DNA from: Nakazawaea peltata
Lineage: Eukaryota > Ascomycota > Pichiomycetes > Alaninales > Pachysolenaceae
DNA: 64,000 nt
Assembly: GCA_001599355.1 (NCBI GenBank)
Contig: BCGQ01000001.1
Coordinates: 1,429,135-1,493,134 of the forward strand
Direction of reading: 5' to 3'
Numbering within the stretch: position 1 is the first letter of the stretch; each line of letters opens with the position of its first letter. Shown here one piece after another: positions 56,402 through 64,000 of this stretch. Under the pieces are notes generated by a model that made no database searches, was not told the DNA's origin, and saw only the letters and a program-made list of their open reading frames with translations. The translations under genes and the position numbers were made by a program.

Positions 56402-58094
56402 GATGTCTTAATGGTAGGTCTTCTGGTCTAGATTGGTCATCTGATCACTTCAGTTTCTTGTTCAGATGCGAGTCATGGTGAAAATGCACGACTTTTCGGT
56501 ATTCGGATATTGTACACGACTAAATCTTGAAAATTTTAGTGCGTACGACGTCCCGCATAAATTTATTGAATATGCACGACTTTTATGACAGATTTTCATA
56601 GCTTCAAGCCGTGCCGGAATTGAACTTGGGGATCAAAGATGGTGTTGAGTAGGAGATCGATTTTACGGAACGAGGTGAAGAACTTTCGCTCCGAACATGA
56701 TAGATGTGTTCCGTTTCCCTTGTTCGGCTTTCTCGCGTTTCTCTTGTTCGGATATCAAACCCTAGATCGGAAATCGCAAATGGACTCCCCTAATGGAAAA
56801 TGGTGGGACTTTGGAGAAGAAAAAACGGTAATGGAACCAAAGGAGGCTAAGTGGGGTTATTATGAATGTATCTAAATTGCGGGGTTGATATCTGGACAGA
56901 TGGAGATATTCCTGATAAATTTTATTACTGGTGCGATAGATAGGACAACCAGATTCATTTCTGCAACATGTTACGGTATCTAAGTCGGTTTCCGTGTTTT
57001 CATTCGCTGGACGCACACGAACCGATGAGCTACCCCTCCATGCTCGACCCCACTTGTCGTATCAACACTCCATGGATATGCATCTCTCACTTCCGGAGGC
57101 GCGCACACTCAAGAAGAGGATAAATTTGAGCCGGTACCGAACCTTGGCTTCCTAAAAAACTTCTCCTAAATGGTGCAGATTTTTTCTCCTGCGCCGAATT
57201 TTTCCTTAGAAGAATTGGGAGTCTACCCCACTCTTCTGCTTTCAACTAACAGGCCTATTACGAATTAATTATTAGTAAACTGGGAAAAGAAGTAAATGTC
57301 CGGGGAGCTAAAAACGGTTTACAAGAAAGGCGTTTCTAGAGTGGTAGGGGATTATGATTTCCGGGATAACACCTGATCTTTATACCCCAGTCATGTGCAC
57401 CTTCCCCGGGAATTTACCAAGAGATCTCTTATTATTATTAAAACCAGTCGTTACTCCCAATTCCCGGACAAAACAAGCCTTACAACTCTTGATAGCCGAT
57501 CTTCCGACAAGAGATTATTGACAGTAGGTATACGCAGAAATTAGTGAAAATTTCGGATTTCACTGTTTCGTCCCATAAAAGAAAGTGGAAAAAACTTCCA
57601 TTGCCCCACTTCTAGTTAGTGAAAAAGCTTGTGCGCGAGATGCTTACTCCGCTTTAAAGTCTTGGAAAAGCTTTTTATTTTTCGCCAATTGGAGAAATTT
57701 TAATATGGAAAATGTATGTAAATCTTCGCGGTAAGTAGCGATGCCGGAGAAAAAAATAAGAAATTTTCTCAAAAGATAACAATGTTAATGACCACTGTTA
57801 TGTAATCCAAGTATGGTTTTGTCTGAAAGCTGTGGTAAACTAGTGGATTGTACCTCTTCTCTTCTGCATTTGGTAACAATAATCAAGGTTGGAACTCCTC
57901 CGATGCAGCTGTTAGAGGGGGAAGGTATAAAAATTTTCGGCAACACAGAGAGGGGTTATCCCTTGATTATCTGCAATATTGAAAATTTATATAAAGGACT
58001 CTCGATGTCCGAATGTATTTAAAATGGCGTAGAAAGGATTATTCTTCAGTTTGTTCTCTTTTTGTACTTGAATTAAACTATAGAAACTGCAAAG
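56402..58094. other. Long divergent intergenic region COX19 / JEN transporter
   Basis: 1.69 kb with no gene recognised; open frames at 56639-56875 and 57813-58022 have no family features. Near COX19 the 13-base ATGCACGACTTTT is repeated at 56484-56496 and 56572-56584. A third partial copy, GTACACGAC, lies at 56512-56520, 108-180 bases upstream of COX19. The transporter side is a long promoter with CCCGG patches (57360-57470) and a TATAAAGG at about 57991, typical of nutrient-regulated transporter genes. No proven Cat8/Adr1 site was found. Confidence 0.55.
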
Positions 58095-59678
58095 ATGAGT
58101 GAACAATCGTCTGTTATGGAGGCTAGCAAGGATTTGTCCCAGCTCGAGAAAGAGCTGATGATCCAAAAGCCAACTTTCACCTCGAAATCTATCAAGAACT
58201 ATTGTATTACTAGATTCACCGAGTTGGTTCCTGACAAGGAGAATGTTAAGCGTAACAGATACTTGTTGAACCCATTCCCAGGTATGAAGCTTATCAAATT
58301 CGACCAATGGTTATTGATGGCTTCTGGTTTCATGGCTTGGACTTGGGATGCTTTCGATTACTTCTCTGTCTCTTTGAACGCTTCTTTGTTGGCCAAGGAT
58401 TTTGACGTTGATGTCAAGTCTATTACTTGGGGTTTGACCTTGGTTTTAATGTTTAGAACCGTTGGTGCTCTTTTTTTTGGTTTCGCTGGTGATAAATTCG
58501 GTCGTAAATGGCCTCTTGTCATCAACTTGGCCTTAATGTGTATTTTGGAAATTGGTACTGGTTTCATCAAGACTTACAAGCAATTCTTGCTGGTTAGACT
58601 GCTTTTCGGTGTTATCATGGGTGGTATTTTCGGTAATGCTTCTCTGACCGTTATGGATGACTGTCCTCAAGAATGTATTGGTTTCGTCTCTGGTTGTTTC
58701 CAACAAGGTTATGCCTTTGGTTACTTGTTGCTGGTTGTCTTCACCAGAGTTATTGTCTACAACACTTCTTATGAGTGGAGAGCTTTGTTCTGGTTCGCTG
58801 CTGGTTGTTGTTTCTTGATCACCATCTCTAGAGCTTTATTGCCAGAGACCAAGCTGTTCATTGCTAAGAAAGAGTTGCTGGAGTACAGAAAGGCCAACAA
58901 CATTTATGTTCCAAGTTTCAAGGAAAAGGCTATGATTTCTTTGAAAATTTACTGGTCTTATATGATTTACATGATCTTGCTTATGTCTGGTTTCAACTTC
59001 ATGTCTCACGGATCTCAAGATTTATTCCCAACTATGTTAACCAACCAATTGGAGTTCAGTTCCGACAGATCCACCGTTACCAACTGTGTTGCTAACTTGG
59101 GTGCTATCTGTGGTGGTATGCTTATTGGACATTTCTCTAACTTCACCGGTAGAAGATTGGCTATTATGGTCAGTTGTATCTGCGGTGGTGCTTTGATCTA
59201 CCCATGGGCTTTCTCTAATGGTAATGGTATCAACGCTGGTGTCTTCTTCTTGCAATTCTTTGTCCAAGGTGCTTGGGGTGTTATTCCAGTTCATCTTTCC
59301 GAGTTGTCCCCACCAGAGTTCAGAGCTATTATTGCTGGTGCCGCTTATCAATTGGGTAACTTGCTGTCTTCTCTGTCTTCTACCATTGAGACCACTATTG
59401 GTGAGAATTTCCCAATCAAGAACAAGGAAGGTGAAACTATCTTCGATTATGGTAAGGTTATGGCCATCTTCGTCGGATGTGTATTTGCCTATGTTTTCAT
59501 CATCACTTTGGTTGGTCCAGAAAACAGTTCTATTAGTAAGAGGGTTCACTCCGTGCATGAAAAACACCAACAAGAGCTGGCTGATGAGGAGCTTGCTATT
59601 GAGATGCAAGAATCAGAGTCTCAAGGCTCTGCTATCCTGCTGGGTGAGAAGTCTAAGACTGTCCACCAGGAGGCTTAG
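58095..59678 (+). CDS. JEN-family monocarboxylate/dicarboxylate:proton symporter
   Basis: 527 residues, 12 membrane segments of the major facilitator type. The JEN signature NXX[ST]HX[ST]QDXXXT is present as NFMSHGSQDLFPT (about 301-313, in segment 7). The sugar-porter-like motif DKFGRKWPL (about 134-142) lies after segment 2. JEN proteins import lactate/pyruvate (Jen1) or succinate/malate (Jen2). The length and N-terminus resemble both, so the substrate class is not decided. Codon use is moderately optimal (TTG, GGT, GCT), suggesting strong induced expression. The long 1.69 kb upstream region fits nutrient control. It sits between COX19 and KNS1, which are adjacent in S. cerevisiae, so it is an insertion relative to that order. 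Confidence 0.93.
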   Translation: MSEQSSVMEASKDLSQLEKELMIQKPTFTSKSIKNYCITRFTELVPDKENVKRNRYLLNPFPGMKLIKFDQWLLMASGFMAWTWDAFDYFSVSLNASLLAKDFDVDVKSITWGLTLVLMFRTVGALFFGFAGDKFGRKWPLVINLALMCILEIGTGFIKTYKQFLLVRLLFGVIMGGIFGNASLTVMDDCPQECIGFVSGCFQQGYAFGYLLLVVFTRVIVYNTSYEWRALFWFAAGCCFLITISRALLPETKLFIAKKELLEYRKANNIYVPSFKEKAMISLKIYWSYMIYMILLMSGFNFMSHGSQDLFPTMLTNQLEFSSDRSTVTNCVANLGAICGGMLIGHFSNFTGRRLAIMVSCICGGALIYPWAFSNGNGINAGVFFLQFFVQGAWGVIPVHLSELSPPEFRAIIAGAAYQLGNLLSSLSSTIETTIGENFPIKNKEGETIFDYGKVMAIFVGCVFAYVFIITLVGPENSSISKRVHSVHEKHQQELADEELAIEMQESESQGSAILLGEKSKTVHQEA

Positions 59679-60428
59679 TAGCATTTATAATGACTTGTGT
59701 TTTATGACCCTGCTTTTAATAATATTCATTAGTATTTAGAGGACTGTAGAACAGTATTAGTAAGGTAAAATTTCTGGCTTCCCTCCCTAGCAGTTTAGAT
59801 TTAACCATTCATTATGGTGTATCCCTAATTTACTATGGTATCGTAATATAATTAGGGTGAATTGCACGCCTAAAATAGTTGAGTGCCATACGTTTTTAGG
59901 GGGTACTTCACTGCTACCAGAGCTGACTCCTGATATGACTACACGAATATCCTACTATGTTTAGACTGGCACAGACCCCTGATATCACTCTCTTTTACTA
60001 AGATTATACTACTATGCTTATGTAATATCTCGTAATTGGTACATATTAGCCGTACACGACATTATTACCCCCAATTCAGATGCTTCACTTGAGGTGGTTA
60101 AATCAACAGCAAGGTTGAACTATTCAGTTCTCGAAGTATTGGTTTATCTAGATGATAGATATGAGCAGTAGCCAAAATAATTAGTGGCAAGCCCAAAGAG
60201 GCACTTTTATTGGTAAGGTATCCCCAAAATCGATCGGTGTATCCCTAAAATTACCAAGTGTATTCTTGGGTGATCCGTTGATACTCCCTTAGATGCTCCC
60301 TTGGGTGAATATCGGCCTTCACGTCTGCACATCTACAATAACTAACAATACCTACACTCATTTATCCATAATTTATTCATCATTATATAATCTCTAAACT
60401 CATTCATATTCATAACTCTATAATACAT
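59679..60428. other. Convergent intergenic region JEN transporter / C2H2 regulator
   Basis: 750 bases between convergent genes. GGTGTATCCCTAA occurs twice exactly (59816-59828 and 60236-60248), and related TATCCCC, CTTGGGTGA and TGATATNACT words recur. No ORF, tRNA or known RNA is recognised. Confidence 0.5.
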
Positions 60429-61754
60429 TTACTTTTGAGGACTCTTCAATAATAAACCTTCAACTCTCAGAAGCCTGTTCTCGAGATCACGGATCTTGAA
60501 CTGATCCATATCAATGGTCTTCTCTAGGTGTTTGACTTTAAGTTCAAGTAATTCTACTCTATTGGCCTGCAGTTGAAGCAACAGCTCTTGAGAACCTGGC
60601 AGCGGTTGGGAAGTGAAAGCTGGGCTATAAGGTTTAGCATCATGTGGGAGAGGGTGTGTTTTGGCTTGAGGCAGTGGAGCGACAGGAGGAACTCCAGGTA
60701 CCGCAACAGGCACCGAGGAATGTTGTGGGTATGGCTTCTCAGTGACAGATCTCAAAGTAGATGTTGGAGGAATAGCGATCGATTGAGCACGGTTCCCCAG
60801 ACCTGCAGTATCAAAGACACTAGTATTATATCCATGATCCAAAATAGCAGATGACGAGGCATGTCTAGCATTAAACTGAGTTTGGAATTGTTTCCATTGC
60901 AGTGATGGAGCCGATGTTTGGTTATCATTTGATATTTCAGTAGCGGAATTGGCTCTTGAAGATGCAGCAGAGTTAATAGCTGACTTGGCTACAGCACTGG
61001 CCAGTAAATGTTTATGAAGACGACGTGCCTGAACATCTGAACGGAAAGAAGATGCAGCAGATGTTGAAGCCGCACGGGCTGGGATATCAGAAGATCTTGG
61101 AGGTGATTTCTTTTCTAAAGATGAGCTCATCAGAGAGGTAGAATTCGATCTAGAAGGCTGTTCTTCAGGGATAGTACCACATTTATGTTTAGCATGTCTT
61201 AACAAGGCATCAGCTCTAGAGAAACCTTTGCCACAGACTGGACAGGCATGAGGTTTCTCGCCAGTATGAAGTCTTTGATGTCTTCTTAAATCGTGAATAC
61301 GTTTGAACCCATTTTTACAAATAGAACAGACGTATGGTTTGTACTGGGAATGAACCAAAGTGTGAGTTTCCAAGTTATGTTTGCGAGTGAATACTTTATC
61401 GCACACTTCACAAGGGAATACACGTCCAAAGCCGATGGAATCTGAGCGTGACATGCCATCTTCGTCTTCATCGTCGTCTTCGAGGTCATCTGGACGATGT
61501 TTACCTGGGGAGTTTGGATGATCTTTTGGAGTCACATGGTGTGGAGATGGTCCTACCGCACTTTGATGGAATCCTGATACATCCCCATTATGATTTGGAC
61601 GATTTGGAGTCGAGGGAGGTCCCTGCATACTAGCCAAGGGCTGTTGTGGCTGGGTAGATTGCTGAATATGGGCATTGTAGAAGCCATTTTCATGGGCCGA
61701 GTCCACCTGCTTATGTTGCTGGTTGGAATCAGCAAGTTCAGTTACCGAGTTCAT
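60429..61754 (-). CDS. C2H2 zinc-finger regulator with C-terminal coiled coil
   Basis: 441 residues. Three consecutive fingers sit at about 113-200: CEVCDKVFTRKHNLETH, CSICKNGFKRIHDLRRH and CPVCGKGFSRADALLRH, the last ending in a non-standard HAKHKC (H-x4-C). The first 110 residues are Pro/Gln/His-rich and end in an acidic run. The C-terminal 55 residues are a Leu-rich coiled coil (LQANRVELLELKVKHLEK) that could dimerise. I do not recognise an S. cerevisiae ortholog; finger 2-3 linkers (HTGEKPHAC) are of the classical type. Likely a sequence-specific transcription factor. It lies upstream of, and divergent from, KNS1, 1.4 kb apart. Confidence 0.85.
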   Translation of the reverse strand: MNSVTELADSNQQHKQVDSAHENGFYNAHIQQSTQPQQPLASMQGPPSTPNRPNHNGDVSGFHQSAVGPSPHHVTPKDHPNSPGKHRPDDLEDDDEDEDGMSRSDSIGFGRVFPCEVCDKVFTRKHNLETHTLVHSQYKPYVCSICKNGFKRIHDLRRHQRLHTGEKPHACPVCGKGFSRADALLRHAKHKCGTIPEEQPSRSNSTSLMSSSLEKKSPPRSSDIPARAASTSAASSFRSDVQARRLHKHLLASAVAKSAINSAASSRANSATEISNDNQTSAPSLQWKQFQTQFNARHASSSAILDHGYNTSVFDTAGLGNRAQSIAIPPTSTLRSVTEKPYPQHSSVPVAVPGVPPVAPLPQAKTHPLPHDAKPYSPAFTSQPLPGSQELLLQLQANRVELLELKVKHLEKTIDMDQFKIRDLENRLLRVEGLLLKSPQK

Positions 61755-63153
61755 TTGTAAATGATGGTTTATATGATGTTCAAGGTGGATCTTGATAATT
61801 TGAGGCTGATTTGTTGGCTAGTGAAAATAAAACAAAGATGGCAAAGTGGGCGTAACAAAGAAATTTTCTTGGTGCAAAATTGATTGTGGCTGAGATTGCG
61901 CCACATTTTGAAAGGGGGCGGCGCGCGGCGGAGTAACATCGGGACACCACTCATGGTCGTGTCTGATATACCCAAAAAATAAGGTCCAGCGATTACGCGG
62001 GGTATGCGTAATCAAGATACTTAATTTATTTGTCAAAGGTGTGGGCTGGATATTAAATAAATGCAAGTTTGAAAGACAGATCGGAGAGCGGGGAAATTCT
62101 AGTCATTAAAGATGAAATTGGAGTCATCTTGTTGGGAATGTTTAGTCAAATATGAAGGTGATGGATCTTACCAAGTCTTGTAGTGTTACTCACAACAAAT
62201 ATGAAATCTTTGAGATGACTGCAGATATCTGCGAGTAATGTTTTTATCATCTTATCTATGGGGCAAAAGATAAATTAATTGATAAATTTTTGCCCTTTTA
62301 ATTAATTAATTATAGAAATGATAAAGGCAGAGAGGTGGTACAACCATGGGGATTTAACTCTAACTTTGACTTCAGCTCTCTAATGTTAACTTCAGCTGTC
62401 TAACGTTGACTGTCAACTTTCCAGCATGCTCTTCATCTCTCTAACACTGATCTCTACAGCATTGTCATATCCCTTCATTTCCGATATTCTTTCATTTGCT
62501 CACGCCTTGCCCTTTATAAACGTTGCCTGCAATTAATTTCTAGAGAATGTGCGTAATCTGCCCTTTTGCAGTTTGTCGTAACTTGTCTGTATGGTGTTTC
62601 AGATGATTTGAAAAATGGTAAAACAAAGGGGATGATGTCTGTTTATGGTCTGAATTGAATGTTTAGAGGATATCTCGGTGAATGAAAGATTTGAAGGTGT
62701 TTTGTTGCTTTGATAGGGAGATTAAATTGACGTGCCCTGTAGTTGAATATAATTTTGCCCTACACAAAATATGATTTTGAGAGTTGTACAAAAATCTGGA
62801 CTTCAAATGTACGCTGTATTTCTGTAGACAGCTATCATATTCTAATATCTCCAACCTCACCCCAACCTCACTCATATTATCCCTCCTTTATTCCTGTAAC
62901 ACCCCTTCACTTCACTCCTAACCCCCATCCTTAACACTATCCCCCATAACTTTTATGTGCCCTTGCTCTGTCTTGCTCTCCCTTGCCCTGCCTTGCCCCA
63001 TTTGCCCAATCGAAATCTCCATCCCCCTTTTGCCCCATACAAAATTAATTTAATCAAACAACGTTGTTTATTCAGTTTATATAAACCATAATTCGATACC
63101 CACACCTGAACTTCGTACTGCAACCGTGATACTTGTCTGTCTCATTAGACATA
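61755..63153. other. Divergent promoter region C2H2 regulator / KNS1
   Basis: 1.4 kb. A GGCGGCGCGCGGCGG patch lies at 61917-61931 near the regulator gene. 62374-62480 has repeated CTCTCTAA/TGTTAACTT/CTGTCAACTT words, and 62940-63040 is a C/T-rich tract with recurring TTGCCC/TTGCTC. No gene is called; several short open frames are unsupported. Confidence 0.5.
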
Positions 63154-64000
63154 ATGATGATAGAGGTCAATAGGAAACGTCCTAGAGAATATTCCACCAC
63201 CTGGTCTCACGATCATTCAATGTTTGCTTCTCAGCAGACATCTACTGAGGCTATAAATACAGAGGGCACCACAGAGGGTTCAAATACAGAAATCACCGAT
63301 CCCCATTCTGATATCATTGACACCGACGTAGTCATCCTCGAAGATAACAATTCCACCGCCAACACAACTACCGCCAATACAACTACAATGGATGATGACG
63401 ATGATATCATCATCTTAGAAGAGAAGAAGATCGACGCCCCATTTGATTTCGACGATGCTTTCAATGCCCCCTTATTTGATCAACATTATTCGCCATTTCT
63501 GGTGCTGTCATCCACCTCTCCATCTGCTCCAGCAATCAGGAGGAGCTCCATACAAACCACACGTCCGCCGTTCAAAAAACCGCGCACGAAATCTCTCCCT
63601 CAATTGCCCCATTCAAGAATTTTGTATCATCCGCCACCTACTTTGCAGCAGCTGGTGTCTTCGAAAATAGGGGAGATCAAGACCAATTTCGTCCCTTATA
63701 AAGAGTCTCTGAACTACACATTTGGCAATGGGGGGGATGCCACTACTAGACGGATGTCGTTTGCGGGTCAAACTTCTTATATGACTAGTAAGAATAAACG
63801 TAGTAACTCATGTGATGATGAAGACGGTCATTATATCATAAATTCTGGGGAACTTTTTGCCAATGGAAGGTTCAAATTGAAGAAATTGTTAGGACAGGGA
63901 ACTTTCGGCAAGGTTGTGAGTGCCTATGATACTCAAACCAATGAAGTTGTCGCAATTAAGATCATCAGAGCCATACAAAAGTATCGACTGGCAAGTAAAA
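63154..64000 (+). CDS. KNS1: LAMMER-family protein kinase Kns1, 5' part (cut by window end)
   Basis: The frame is open from the ATG at 63154 to the window end, giving 282 residues of an incomplete protein. About 230 residues of disordered sequence precede the CLK/LAMMER kinase domain. The domain starts with EDGHYIINSGELFANGRF, the glycine loop LLGQGTFGKVV (about 245-255), the ATP-binding Lys in VVAIKIIRAIQKYR, and runs out of sequence. The opening of the domain is diagnostic for LAMMER kinases. In yeast Kns1 acts in TORC1 signalling to RNA polymerase III. The N-terminal region holds two SUMO-interacting-type motifs (VVILED and IIILEE, about 59-64 and 85-90). The order COX19..KNS1 matches S. 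cerevisiae. Confidence 0.95.
   Translation, partial: MMIEVNRKRPREYSTTWSHDHSMFASQQTSTEAINTEGTTEGSNTEITDPHSDIIDTDVVILEDNNSTANTTTANTTTMDDDDDIIILEEKKIDAPFDFDDAFNAPLFDQHYSPFLVLSSTSPSAPAIRRSSIQTTRPPFKKPRTKSLPQLPHSRILYHPPPTLQQLVSSKIGEIKTNFVPYKESLNYTFGNGGDATTRRMSFAGQTSYMTSKNKRSNSCDDEDGHYIINSGELFANGRFKLKKLLGQGTFGKVVSAYDTQTNEVVAIKIIRAIQKYRLASK
63328..63423 (+). other. Two SUMO-interacting-type motifs in the Kns1 N-terminus
   Basis: Residues 59-64 read VVILED (63328-63345) and residues 85-90 read IIILEE (63406-63423), both followed by acidic residues and the second preceded by five Asp. They form a canonical hydrophobic-hydrophobic-x-hydrophobic SIM pair 26 residues apart, inside a disordered stretch. 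Confidence 0.6.

Noticed and set aside
1-64000. Transposons, LTRs, CRISPR arrays, rRNA, snRNA
   Set aside because: Both strands were scanned for reverse transcriptase, integrase and transposase blocks, LTR-like ends, tRNA boxes and well-known RNA cores. None was recognised, and CRISPR is not expected in a eukaryote.
1-64000. CUG-Ser clade (Candida/Debaryomyces) as source
   Set aside because: The conserved CTG positions checked are Ala in other species, not Ser, and CTG is fairly common in the genes here.

Overview
This window is nuclear DNA of a budding yeast (Saccharomycotina). It carries compact single-copy genes, short introns with GTAAGT/GTGAGT-like donors and TACTAAC branch points, and no recognisable transposons, tRNAs or rRNAs. 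Nearly every gene has a clear Saccharomyces cerevisiae counterpart. Gene order is kept in small blocks of that genome: DIF1-ECM30-TSR2-CNA1; LOT5-SPE1-ASH1-MTR2; DST1-RNA15; LCP5-NSA2; MPT5..SAE2..BUD13-XRN1-NUP49; COX19..KNS1. The species is therefore neither S. cerevisiae nor a close relative.

The most striking observation concerns the genetic code. At many very conserved positions the codon CTG stands where the family has alanine, in CNA1, TRP2, NSA2, AGC1 and MET6. This points to the CUG-Ala yeasts (Pachysolen/Nakazawaea/Peterozyma group). If so, every CTG should be read as Ala rather than Leu in the proteins described here.

Layout: 0.6-7.6 kb holds DIF1 (ribonucleotide reductase control), ECM30/HID1, TSR2 (40S biogenesis) and CNA1 (calcineurin A). 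8.2-15.8 kb holds LOT5, SPE1 (polyamines), ASH1 (GATA repressor), MTR2 (mRNA export) and PUN1 (plasma-membrane tetraspan). 17.7-24.7 kb holds MET6 behind a sulfur/amino-acid control region, SHP1, TRP2 and a small mitochondrial protein. 24.8-30.2 kb holds DST1 (TFIIS), the tandem pair RNA15-PTI1 (mRNA 3'-end processing) and a DCAF4-like WD protein. 32.1-38.1 kb holds MPT5, whose intron follows the ATG directly, and the divergent pair LCP5/NSA2. 38.6-53.2 kb holds a C2H2/fungal-TF regulator, SAE2, AGC1, BUD13, XRN1 and NUP49. 54.1-64 kb holds a single-pass membrane protein with an Atg8-binding-type motif, COX19, a JEN-type carboxylate transporter, a C2H2 regulator and the 5' part of the LAMMER kinase KNS1, cut by the window end.

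RNA biology is heavily represented (DST1, RNA15, PTI1, MTR2, MPT5, XRN1, BUD13, NUP49), as is ribosome biogenesis (TSR2, LCP5, NSA2). The biogenesis genes carry RRPE and PAC motifs in their promoters. Six genes are spliced, and for two of them (MPT5, NSA2) the first coding exon is only the ATG. Gene symbols follow S. cerevisiae orthology judged from remembered protein sequences and neighbours; no database search was run.
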